Shown one piece after another: positions 46,621 through 57,275 of a stretch of DNA of 64,000 nt. Made by a program: the position numbers and the translations under genes. The stretch is from Limnanthes douglasii subsp. nivea (lineage: Eukaryota > Streptophyta > Magnoliopsida > Brassicales > Limnanthaceae), in contig JAUPFV010000005.1 of assembly GCA_036936605.1 (NCBI GenBank), positions 56,812,742 through 56,876,741 on the forward strand. Direction: 5' to 3'. Position 1 is the first letter of the stretch, and each line of letters opens with the position of its first letter. Under the pieces are notes generated by a model. The model made no database searches. It saw only the letters and a list, made by a program, of their open reading frames with translations, and was not told the DNA's origin.

Positions 46621-49600
46621 CTAGACAATATAGCCTAAGCTCAAACTTTCAAGAAAAATAAGAGCAATCAAATCAGAAGGAGCATTATGCTGCTGAAAAC
46701 TAAGTTTTTGCTTGCATTTCAGGGTCCATTTGGCTAGCCAATCGGCAGCTTGATTCTGGACCCTTGAAATGTGATGAAAACACATGTTTCTATCCATAAG
46801 ATTGCGACATAAAGAGAGATTAGGGTCCTCAAACACAGAAGTGGCACTATTAGCAAGCTGATTAATAAGAATAAGGGAATCAGACCTTACATCTATGGAT
46901 AACCAGTTATTCATATGACAAGCAGAGAGACCTTGAAACATAGCAACAGTTTCAGCTTGAAGATGAGACATTTTACCTAACAAATTACCATAAGCTTACA
47001 AAATATCACCATCACTGTTTCTGAAAATCAGGCCTGATGCAGCCTCACCATTGCTAGCACATGAAGCATCAACATTCAATTTTAAACGAGGATGAATAGG
47101 AGAAATCCATCTAAGGTATTGAGGCACACTTATTTTGACACTAGATCTACAGCCCAAGCTCACACCAGCCTCTCTAACCTTAGACCAATGCTTGTAACTA
47201 AGATAACCATTAATATCAGCATTTCTAACAACATTTATAGTATAGTCAATGGCCCAAGAAACACTTAAAGATATCCCCTTATGCCTGTAAGCATTTCTAG
47301 CCTTCCACACAACCCAGCAAATCACTTGAGGCACAAGATGAGTAACATGAAATTTGGTTCTAGAAAACCAGAACCAGCACCTAAGAACATGAGACAAGAC
47401 CATAGACCGACTGATTTTAACTTTGAAAGTAATTGAAAACTAGTTCCAAATCTGCCAAGCAAACATGCAATTAACAAAGACATGATTTTTATCCTCACAA
47501 TTGTCACAAAACACACATTTAGAAGCAAGACACACATGCCTTCTCATCATAACACTATCAAGGGGAATAAAATTGTGAAGCAGTTTCCATGTCATAAAAG
47601 AAAATTTCCTAGGTATTTTTGAACTCCAGATAATCTCAAAAAGAGAAGAGGATTTATGCTTAGCTCTTAAGCTTTCCCAGGTTTTCTTGAAATTGAACTC
47701 CCCATTATCAGAGAGCCTCCAACTGATAGCATCATCTCTGTCAGTTATATGGAGCATGTTAATCATAGCCAATCTGTCTAGCCCAATGATCTCTTGCACC
47801 TCATTCAAACACCAAGAATTGTTTTGCCAAAAAATATGAACATTCACATCAAGATACCAATATATATTAAGCTCAGAAGCAAAAGAAGGCAAGTTATGCC
47901 AAGAGTCCTTCCAAAAATCAACTTTACCTCTACCAAGAACCCAAGTGACATTCCTATCAGCCTGGTGTCTAATACCACAGAGCCTTTTCCAAACTAAAGA
48001 TCCCTTAATGCTGGCATAAAGAGGGTGAGATCTTTTGTAATAAATGTCATTCATGACATTAGCCCACAGGCAGCTATTTTGCCTAAACCTGAACCAAAGC
48101 TTCTGAGAGAAGGAGTTCTGAATGTCAAGCAAACACCTGACATTTAAACCTCCCTCTCCAAAAGGCTTGCAGATGGCAGACCAAGATGACCAATGAATTT
48201 ATCTCTGATCCATCTTAGTTCTCCAAAGAAATTTGTTCAACAACAGCTCAATCTTACAGATGACACTTCTAAGCAATTCACTGCATTGAATCCAATAGAA
48301 AACCATAGGCAAAATTACATTACAGATAAGAGATAACCTGGCTCCATAGGAAAGAACCTTGCTTTCCCAATCTGTGATACGATCACTGATCTTGTTCAGG
48401 ATGAGCTTATAATTAAGAGCCTTATTGTTGTTTGATATGGTAACCCCCAGATGATGAAAAGGAATAAAATCCACCTCGAAACCAGTTTGCAATTTGAGAC
48501 TATGCACCTTAGCAGGATTAGACTTAGTAGAAACAATTAGTTTAGTTTTAGTTTTATTAATAGCTTGCCCTGATAAGATCTGATACAAATCAAGAAATTC
48601 ACTAAGAATATCAAGAGAGTTAGAAGAATTGTTTGTAAATATAAGAATATCATCTGCAAACATAATAAAGGGAACATGAAAGGAACATCTAGAAGCAAAA
48701 CACATTGAAGGATTGGCATTAAACAGACTACTCAAGCCCCTAGAAAGAAGCTCTTCACCAAGAATAAACAGGCAAGGAGATAAAGGATCTCCTTGCCTTA
48801 ATCATCTTTTCATTTTGAAATAGTCTACAGTTTCACCATTAATAAGAATAGAGACATGAACATCTGAGATCAACCTCTTAATAAGATCAACTATCTTAGT
48901 ATCAAAACCAAAAGAACTTAACACCTTAAGAATAAAGGAATGCGAAATTCTGTCGAAAGCCTTCGACATATCTAGCTGAACAATAGTATTATCATGCTTA
49001 GGCTTCTTATTAATATCATAAAGCATCTCTTTGGCCAACAGAATATTATCCTGAATTAGTCTATTCTTAATAAAAGCAGACTGATGGTTAGAAACAATCT
49101 TAGGCAAGACAACAGAAAGTCTATGATTAATAAGAGCAGAGAAAATCCTATTGATGAAAGTACACAGCCCTATAGGCCTGTAACTTGTCCACCAAGTAGG
49201 ATTAGAAACCTTGGGAATCAGGCATATGCCAGTGGCAAAGAGGCCAGAGGGGATAAAATTACCATGGACATAAGAGTTAAAAGCACAACACAGATCAGTT
49301 TTAATTACATGCCAACAATGCTTAAAGAAAACAAGATTGAAGCCATCAATACCCGGAGAACTATCCTTTTTCATGTTGCCAATAATAAGCCAGATTTCAT
49401 CCTCAGTAACATCCTTGAGAAGCATGTTATTGTCCTCAGCAGAAACCAAAGCAGGAATGCACTCAAAATTCTTACAGTCCAGTAACCTGCTCTCCTCATC
49501 AAAACTTTTATAAGGGTAAAAAGTTAGAGTATTTTAAAAGAAAGAAGCAGCAGAAACCCCTATCTCCTTTCTATCAGTGATCCAAACATCCCCATCTTTT

Positions 49601-50724
49601 ACACTTTTTATCTCATTTTTCCTTTTCTTCTTAGCAATGTAATTATAAAGCAGTTTAGAATTACCATCACCTTCCTGGAGCCAACTGTTATAACACTTTT
49701 GCTTGAGAAAAGAGGCCTCATTCCTAAGAGCCTTAAGATATAAGCCATTGGCCAAAGCCAAATCAGTAGCAGACTGATTAGTATTATTAGTGTAATGAAC
49801 AATTTCCAAAGCTTTAACCTTACTCTCAGCATCTTTGACACTGTCAAAGACATTACCGTACTTAGCCTTGCTTCAAAGCTTAAGGCAGCCCTTAAGTCGT
49901 CTGAGCTTGTACCAAAAAATGTTACTAGGATGACCATCCATAGGCTGACTCCAGTCCTGCTCAATAACACTAAGAAACGAATCATCATTACACCAAAAAT
50001 TAAGAAATCGAAAATTATTTTTCCTGTAAACATTTTCAGTAGAGTTAACCATATTCATATTGATGAGCAAATGAGCATGGTCAGAACAAGTTCTGACCAT
50101 GTGAAGAACCTGTGTATCAGCAAATGTAGACAGCCATTTATCATTAAGCAAAGCACGATCAAGCCATCTCCACTTATTACTCCTAGACCAAGTATACCTT
50201 GAACCACAATAACCAGCATCACTCAAGTTGCAGCCTCTTATAAAGTCATTAAAGTTGTCCATACTAGCATGGCAAGCAGAAGAACAGCCCAACTGCTCAT
50301 CATAAGTGGAGATAGTGTTGAAATCTCCAACACACATCCATGGCTTATCAGAAACACAAACAGACTCCAGACAATTCCATAAATCCATCCTAAGAAGACG
50401 ATTGCATTTAGCATAGACAGCAGAAATGTAAACCATCTCAGTAGTACCAGGAACTTCCATCTCCAAATGTAAACACTGATCCATATTAAGGATAATCCTG
50501 ATATTAATGTATCCAGCCCAAAATGCCCATACTTTATCAGAAACATTAGCAGCATAGTTAGGAAAACCCAACACCTCAGCAACCAACTTGATCTTTTCAC
50601 CATTAGCCATAGGCTCCTGAATGAAAAGCACCTTCACACATTCAACATTGATTATAGACTTGAGTCTTCTCAAGGTGTGATTGTTATTCACACCTCTAGC
50701 ATTCCAGCTAATCACTCTGATCAT
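46621..50724 (-). pseudogene. LINE ORF2: endonuclease, RT, zinc-binding and RNase H domains
   Basis: One continuous 1368-codon frame with no frameshift but six in-frame stops: TGA 49873-49875, TAA 49534-49536, TGA 48802-48804, TAA 48199-48201, TAG 47440-47442 and TAA 46996-46998. Domains: AP-type endonuclease (ISWNARG at the start, FIQEP, VGDFN, SDH near residue 215), RT (IPKVSNP, YRPIGLC, QLDMSKAFDRISH, RQGDPLSP, active site FADD near 48650), the zf-RVT region (WKLLHNFIPLDS, CVFCDNCEDKNHVF; 48132-47440), and C-terminal RNase H (KLNVDASC at about 47080, QAETVAMFQGL, HISRVQNQAADWLAKW). Most stops are explained by a single C-to-T change from CAA, CAG or CGA. Confidence 0.92.
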
Positions 50725-51976
50725 TATCAGAGTAAGATTTACGAGCTTTGCCTCTAGAACTAAGAGACTTGATGGTTAGCTTATCCTTGGACCTTTTCTT
50801 CTTTGCAGTATTCAACTTGGAAGAAATGATTTCACTAAAACTATGTTGCGGAGACAACCTTGGAGATGGGGAACAACTACCAACCTGAGGGTCAGGAGAA
50901 CTACTATACTGATCATCATCAATTCTGTTCAAAGCATCAATAACCTCCTTTCCCTTTTCTTGAGAAACATCTTGAACAGAAACATTAACACACTGAACAT
51001 TATCCACTTGAACATTATTCACTTGAACATTATCTTCTTGAACATCATTATTTCCATCTTGAATCGTATTACAATCAGCATGAACATTATCCTCTTCAAC
51101 CATATTGCTATTCACAGTTTCTTCATTCTTACTGCTTTCATTACCAACTTCTGGCTCCTTCTGAGTCACTATGGACTTAAGCTTTCTCCTGTAAACCTGA
51201 ACAATGTTTCTTGATATCGTGGTATTGACAGACGGCACCTTTGAAACCTCCTCCTTCTTCTCATCTTGCATATCATTCAAAACCACAGCCTTGTTATTTT
51301 CCACAGGACCCTCAGTTTTCTTTGAGGCTTTCTTACAAACAGATTGGTCATGTCCAATATGAAAACACCCATGACAATAAGAGGGAACATTTTTATAACT
51401 GATGAAAATCCAATAACCATCATTACTTCCGAATCCAACCCACATCTTTCTTTGCAACATCTGAGAAACGTCAACCTCAACCTGCGCATAACAAGCGTTC
51501 GAACATGCCCTATTCTTGTGTGGAACAACCACCTTATACACAGGACCTATAACACTAGCCAAATCGTAAACCAACCCAGAATCATATAAACATTCCGGCA
51601 AATTCTCAAAGCGAACCCACAATAGAACAGTAGGATCTTCAATCTTTTTATTGAAATTCTGAGTCCACTTCAAAACTCTCATAACAATATCATCAAAACG
51701 CCAGACATTACGAGACCAAAGCTTGGCAACGTCTTCTTTCAATTCAAACTCAAAAAAGATGTGATGCGAATCCCACACCTCAAAACAAAACCCTCCCCTG
51801 AATTTCAACATAGAAAGAAAGGTCTCAAGCTTTTGCTTTTTCGGCACACCATTGCTGAATTTGCCTATTAATGTAGTTCTGGATTTCCTAAAGGGAGATT
51901 GCTTCACCTCCGTATTGAATCGATAAATGGTCCCCTGTTTTCTTGAAAGACTCTGGATTCCACGATTTAAAATCAT
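50708..51976 (-). CDS. LINE ORF1, nucleic-acid binding protein (DUF4283 plus zinc knuckle)
   Basis: Intact 422-residue frame. It forms the ribonucleoprotein that accompanies LINE RNA. The N-terminal part (residues about 35-130) has the plant DUF4283 pattern (LIGKFSNG, FEFELKEDVAKLW, RFDDIVMRVLKWTQNF, VLLWVRFENLPECL). One CCHC knuckle C-x2-C-x4-H-x4-C (CHGCFHIGHDQSVC) lies at about residues 205-218. The C-terminal third is Asn/Val/Glu-rich with repeated VQ-DN-V units, then a basic tail (KKKRSKDKLTIKSL). The stop overlaps the ORF2 start by 17 bases in another frame. The best-preserved retrotransposon gene in the window. Confidence 0.9.
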   Translation of the reverse strand: MILNRGIQSLSRKQGTIYRFNTEVKQSPFRKSRTTLIGKFSNGVPKKQKLETFLSMLKFRGGFCFEVWDSHHIFFEFELKEDVAKLWSRNVWRFDDIVMRVLKWTQNFNKKIEDPTVLLWVRFENLPECLYDSGLVYDLASVIGPVYKVVVPHKNRACSNACYAQVEVDVSQMLQRKMWVGFGSNDGYWIFISYKNVPSYCHGCFHIGHDQSVCKKASKKTEGPVENNKAVVLNDMQDEKKEEVSKVPSVNTTISRNIVQVYRRKLKSIVTQKEPEVGNESSKNEETVNSNMVEEDNVHADCNTIQDGNNDVQEDNVQVNNVQVDNVQCVNVSVQDVSQEKGKEVIDALNRIDDDQYSSSPDPQVGSCSPSPRLSPQHSFSEIISSKLNTAKKKRSKDKLTIKSLSSRGKARKSYSDNDQSD

Positions 51977-52216
51977 CTTCAGGGGAGAACAAATCGACGA
52001 ATCTCTTACCTAACTGCTGTTGATTTTGATTTAAACCTTGATGAAAGAACGAAGAATTCTTCAGAAGACCGAAGATTCATGATCGAGAAGATCACGAAGA
52101 AGGCGACTTTTTTAGGTACTCTATTCTTGGAGTTCATTTCTTGGAGCGTTTCATTTCTTCATTTACGGTCTATCATTCTTTTCACCATCTGATTCAACAT
52201 ACGTGCAAGAGAATAT

Positions 52217-53365
52217 CTAATATAGAAAAGTATGGGGCGGAGAGAAATAGACTCCTATGGAGACTGTAGCATTTTAGGTTCCTTCGCCTACCTCACTGCG
52301 GTGCAATTTTCCCTCAGCTTGCAAACTTCACTTTCTCTCTCCAGTCACAAATTCCAGGTCTAAGACCTTTCGTCTTGTTTTTGATTACGATCTGATCTCG
52401 TAAGTCTCTGATTGTGATTCTTTTAGATGATTCATGTTTGATTTATATTGTTAAGTAATTTATTTCGATTGAAAAACGAATCGCGCTTGCTTTTTTGCCC
52501 TAAATCGCAGAGTTTATGTTTATTTCCCTTTGTGTGCAAATCATACATATGATTACGTCCCAACAAATCTCAACAACAAATGAAAATGTTATCTCAGGTA
52601 ATAAAAGAAGATTTATTATCTTAATGAACTGTATACTTTTGGTTCATAATCAATGTCTAAGAACTAAAGCTTGTTCCTTCTATCACTTACAGATTGATTT
52701 TCAAACATGGATCACAATGGGGTAGAGTATTGTTGCACACGCATGTGTTGGAAAGAACTTATGAGTTGGAAAGAAGGTTCGAGTTTTAGATTAATGATGA
52801 TCTTCAATTCTTTCCTTTATTTTGGTGACTATGCTTTACACATTATTATATAGTTTTAGACTGAATAAGGTTAGGTAATAGAGTCGGAACAAAATTCGTA
52901 AACTTTAGTAGCATTCTTAGATGGATATCACTGTATCTTTTAGTCTTAGGAACCATTAAAACACATTTTTCTCAAATGGTTTGTTTGAGTGTGTGAACAA
53001 ACAGATTAACTTATATACAAAATTCAGACATTTCAGACCCTTAATGCTCGTATCGAGCATTCCTAGTCTAAGCACCTAAAGCCCAAATAAAAGATTTGTA
53101 CCATATGCGGCAACTAGATATATGTTAAATATAAAATCTGCATTGTTTGCAAATATTTTATCTTTGCCAATGTGGATAAACTTTTGATTATGCTAATATG
53201 TAATTTCATTTACCCTATATCTTCTCAATCAATATTTGGATTAGGTGTGTTGGGACAAAGTTTCACTTCCTCTTGAATTTTTGCAGATGTCACCGCCGCA
53301 ATAGATTAATTAAATTTCCCAGTTCAATAGTTAAGAAATTGGGTGTGTGTCTAATCAGTTGTTTC
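52217..53365 (+). other. Region upstream of the Polycomb-like gene, possibly its 5' part
   Basis: It follows the LINE target duplication; the first 20 bases are still X sequence (TAATATAGAAAA). A CT-rich leader-like segment (52300-52395, CACTTTCTCTCTCCAGTC) is followed by GATCTC/GTAAGT, a fair 5' splice site, and AAATCGCAG/AGTTTATG at about 52513. None of the N-terminal E(z) motifs is recognisable, so whether this is the gene's own 5' end is unproven. No other gene seen. Confidence 0.35.
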
Positions 53366-56300
53366 CGTATATGTCCATCTGTTGTAAACCGGCCATGGCG
53401 TGAACATATGCTTTGGGCTTGCGAACCCCTTCAGCTTTGTGCTTGCTTTACAAACACATGAAGCCAGGCACACCAAAGCTCAGACTTCTGACGCTTTTAC
53501 TGACAAAGGTTTCAATGCTTCTCTAGATTCATTTGCTCCCTTCTTCTGCTGTCAATGTGATGTAAGCATCTCTTCTTATTATGCATATGATCAATGTGGT
53601 ATATGACTATCTTCTTTCGTATGAGTGGTTCCGTGCCCTCTTGCAATTAATACTTATTTTAAATAGTTTATCAATTGTTGTCGTTACTGATTGTTGTTAG
53701 GCTGAGAAGCAACCTACATGGAGCTACCTAGATAGCAAGAATATACCATGTGGCTCACATTGCTATCAAGCCATAAATTTTGGGTAACTATTTTCTTTCT
53801 AAATAGTTTGGCACAATATTGGAACCTATTAGAAAGAGCTTCTTTTATCGAGGTGCGGAGATTTTTGGCAGAAATCGGTCAGTAGATTAATAAAGTTGCA
53901 TGATATTTTCATATTTGTGTATGATGTTGTGTTCCAGTGGAAACGGACGTTTGCCTTTATAATTCTAGGTGTCATTATTTCCGTCTATTGTTTCTAAAAA
54001 GTATATATTAAGTATCTATATTTCCTTCGATCTTTAAATTTATTCAATATGTGGAGATTATCGATGTTCATATAGCACTTCTTATCATTTATCTTCCACT
54101 TCGCTTAAACTGTGGCAGAATAATTTGCTACTACTTACTAGTGTTAAAGTGAGGATGAATTCGGATGCAATGGAGGTTGCAGGTGACGTGGCGGAACCTA
54201 AAGCTATATCCATCTACTTTATTTGTTTATGGTAGGCTCTATAATTTATCGAAGATTTGTTTATTATATATTTTAAATTAAATCTGGAACGAAAAATGGT
54301 TGAAAGTAAAGGTGGATACTGGATACCGCAGCCGCTTTAGCTGCGACCTAGGTCAGATCCAACAATCAGATCAAAATTGAAACCTATACTTGATAAGTTG
54401 TTTCTCTATGTTTTCTTACAACACTTGTGTTGCTTTATGCTTTTCCGACTAAACTTTCTCTATGCAAATTCTTGGATACTCCACCTGATATCTGTGTTTT
54501 CTTTGCAATCATAACTGTTTAATTGCTATGAATATGTCAAACAGTAATAATAGTGGTAGACAAGATCGGCTTCTTCCTCACTATAGGTCATGTGATTGCC
54601 GAGACGAATGCAGTCAGCAATGTTCGTGTCGTGCAAAGGGGATCTGCTGTGAGAAATTGTGCGGGTAAAGCTTCGTTTTTTTATTTCTGGAAGAAAGATT
54701 TATATATCGATGATTAAGGCTTGGTTTATTTGTATCGGGGAGAGATTTAAATATCGTTGATTAAGGATCTGTTGTTTATTTCCAAATCCCTGTGAAAATC
54801 AAAGTCTAATGTATTTGAGGCTCGATTCTTGCACAGCAGTTATATGTTTTTAGTGTACAGGATAATAAAGTTATACACTAACCCTCTTTTCTGATATTAG
54901 ATGTCCTAAGGGATGCAGCAATCAGTATAGAGGGTGTTATTGTCTTATTGAATGTCAGACTCGTCAGTGCCCATGCTTTGCTGCACGCAGGGAATGCGAT
55001 CCAGATGTTTGCAGGAATTGCATGTTCCGGTGAGTTCCTGACTACTTATCATGCCTAGTGACTTTACCTATTTTCGCTAGTAGTTCAAGCTCATAGTGGC
55101 CTTTTGTGGTTCCTCATCAATTTATGATGTGGTTGTTTACCGTTCTCATGGGAATGCCTGCTTACTTTACCTATTTTGTCTCACAAATAAAAATGACTTT
55201 TAGTTAAAGCATTACAAGCCTGGATGCAACTGGCGAAAAGGGGATATGGATAGATCTGTGAATTATAATAATAGTTTTAGGAAGCACTGGTTTCAAGGGT
55301 ATATGAAAAGCAAAGATTATGATAGTCCAGCTGGTTAGTATAGACATTTTGGGGTATGTTCGTAGATACAGTACATTTTTTGATTCAGCATGATAAAAAG
55401 GATAAAATCTGGAATCGCTCCAGAGAGGTTCTCACATTCAAAAACTTCCCACGCCAAGTTTTTCCTATCACAGGAAGACTTCAAGCTTTCTTAATTCTCC
55501 AAAACTGCCCTTACAAGTTGATGTCGCCTATAAATGATAAGGATCATAACGCTGGTTTTGAACATTCTCTCAAGAAAATGGTCAATTAGTTAATGTCTTT
55601 TTAACTGGCTTTGCAGGGCTGGTGATGGTATTCTGAGTAGCCCTATTCAGACAGGAGATAATCATGAATGTAGGAATATGAAGATGCTCCGTGGACTAAA
55701 TCAGGAGGTAAATGCCGCAATTTTCTTTTATGTTTGATATTTTTCCATTTATTTATCCATATGAATATCATTCCTTGAATAGTCGATCCAGGTTCTGCCT
55801 CTTTGTTATGAAAATTATATGAATCTATTATCATTATTCTTCATTAACTTTGCACCTTTAACCTCTCCTCGTCATTCGTGTTGGACCCTTGGTGTCACCT
55901 ACAAATGATACTTATTTTGTAGCCAATTGCAGTTGATTCGCTACAGTTGTCGCCTTGCAGAACAACATTGCCAAAAACAAATTTGTCGGCGAGTACACTG
56001 GAGAGCTGTTAACCCATGAGGAAGCAGAAAAGCGGCCGGATGCGGCATATAGTTTCGTATTAGATGAGGAGGCATGTTATATTTTAACATCTTTCATTTT
56101 CTGTTAAAAATCTAGATCACGTTTTCTTTATTTCTTCCAGATGTCACAAAGTTTATGAACGGTTTTTTTCTTCTGCAGTTTTGCATCGATGCTCTCCGAA
56201 TCGGTAGCGCATTAAAGTTCGCCAACCATTCCTCGGGTCCTAACTGCTATGCAAGGGTAGGTGTTTGGATTGTACAGTAGAACCTCAGTAACTTAAGCTG

Positions 56301-56926
56301 TTATAGTGCGCAAAATAAATTGTGAAAATCGCTTGTCTATTGTTTGTTTGGAAAACGAGAAACTAAGTGCCATATATATTTACCCAACTGCTTTTTCACT
56401 GTTTTTGAGGTTAACAATGAACATGACATTGATGGCAGCATATTTTTGTCTCCGGGAATTGGCGAGTTGGTCTATTTGCTAAGAAGCATATAAAGGCTGG
56501 GGATGAGCTTTCTTTTCACTACTATTATCATGACAGTGTGGCTCCTGATTGGGCTAAGCAGTCTGTGGCACCTGCGTCAAAGAAAAACAAAGCTTCTTCC
56601 AGTGGCCATATTAAAACGATGGTAATTATAATTATTGGAAAAATAAAAACATTCATAATTTCTAATTACTCAAACAAACATACGCTGTACTTAGTTTTGT
56701 AAATAGGAGGTTTTCTATTTGTAAATTGTTTGATCACTTTAAATGGCAGGGTATGATGGCACCTGAGGATCAAGAATTCGCAGGCGTTTTGGCTACGGAT
56801 CAACTAATGAGCGAAGAAGATGGCCCTTCGAGTGACCAAAGGAGAGAAGAGGGTGGCCCTTCGAGTGGCCAAAGGAGAGGAGAAGGTGGCCCTTCGAGTA
56901 GTGGCCCTCGAAAATTCTCTTATTAA
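53366..56926 (+). pseudogene. Enhancer-of-zeste-like Polycomb gene, CXC-SET part, probably not a normal methyltransferase
   Basis: Plant E(z) proteins (CLF, SWN, MEA) are the histone H3 Lys27 methyltransferase subunit of PRC2. Exons seen: to 53561 (EARH...ASLDSFAPFFCCQCD, preceded by a frame break near 53459), 53701-53783 (AEKQPTWSYLDS, IPCGSHCY), about 54545-54664 and 54901-55029 (CXC domain, all Cys of both halves present), 55617-55707 (AGDGIL, CRNMKML), 55961-56071 (FVGEYTGELLTHEEAEKR), 56179-56256 (FANHSSGPNCYAR), 56439-56621 (WRVGLFAKKHIKAGDELSF, HYYYHDS, APDWA) and 56750-56926. All are in phase. Missing: the exon carrying the SAM-binding GWG motif (should lie between 55707 and 55961), about 17 residues of the C5 region, and the EZD/SANT N-terminus. 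The donor after 56071 is GC. The tail (GGPSSGQRR repeats) is foreign to the family. It could be a pseudogene or a diverged non-catalytic paralogue. Confidence 0.8.
56812..56908 (+). repeat. 33-base coding minisatellite in the last exon
   Basis: Nearly three units of GARGAGGGTGGCCCTTCGAG-type sequence, each encoding 11 residues of the form EEGGPSSGQRR. The same tail is present in the inverted copy at 21735-21857, so it predates the duplication. Confidence 0.8.
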
Positions 56927-57275
56927 TTCCGTGCTAGAAAGTTACTTCAACTCATGAAGGTTTGAGAGATCATTGCTACCTTCAACTTATTCCATTTTTC
57001 TCCATACAGATTTTACTTGCTTTACACATTTCTCATTCAAGTTGGCTGCCAAAATTTGTTGGATTTTTCGCTTGGGGGCATTGATTAGATTATGTTGAGA
57101 CTGTTCAAATAAAGCGGCATGGTTGCCTGTGTAAAACTGCAGTTATTTCCGGTGAAAGTTTTAATAAATTGAGGCTGTGGTTTTTAAAATGGGAGGAAGT
57201 TTATGGATAAGGTGAAATAGTATATGAAATTTTAAAGTTTTAGAATGTCTAAATAATAATATTAATGCTTAAAGC

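Larger units (their letters stand above)
46219..52200 (-). mobile_element. Full-length L1-type LINE
   Basis: Non-LTR retrotransposon of 5982 bp on the minus strand. The 3' end (left) has an oligo(A) of about nine (46218-46226 as T on plus). Target duplication ACGTGCAAGATAATAT (46203-46218) versus ACGTGCAAGAGAATAT (52201-52216), one mismatch in 16. Contents: 5' leader 52200-51977, ORF1 51976-50708, ORF2 50724-46621 (17-base overlap), 3' untranslated 46620-46227. The empty site is seen at about 16764-16780 in X1. Target-primed reverse transcription explains the tail and duplication. Confidence 0.92.

Noticed and set aside
55200..55590. Open sequence between the second CXC exon and the next exon, as an additional domain of the Polycomb-like gene
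   Set aside because: Reads like no E(z) segment, and flanking exons join in phase without it; treated as intron.
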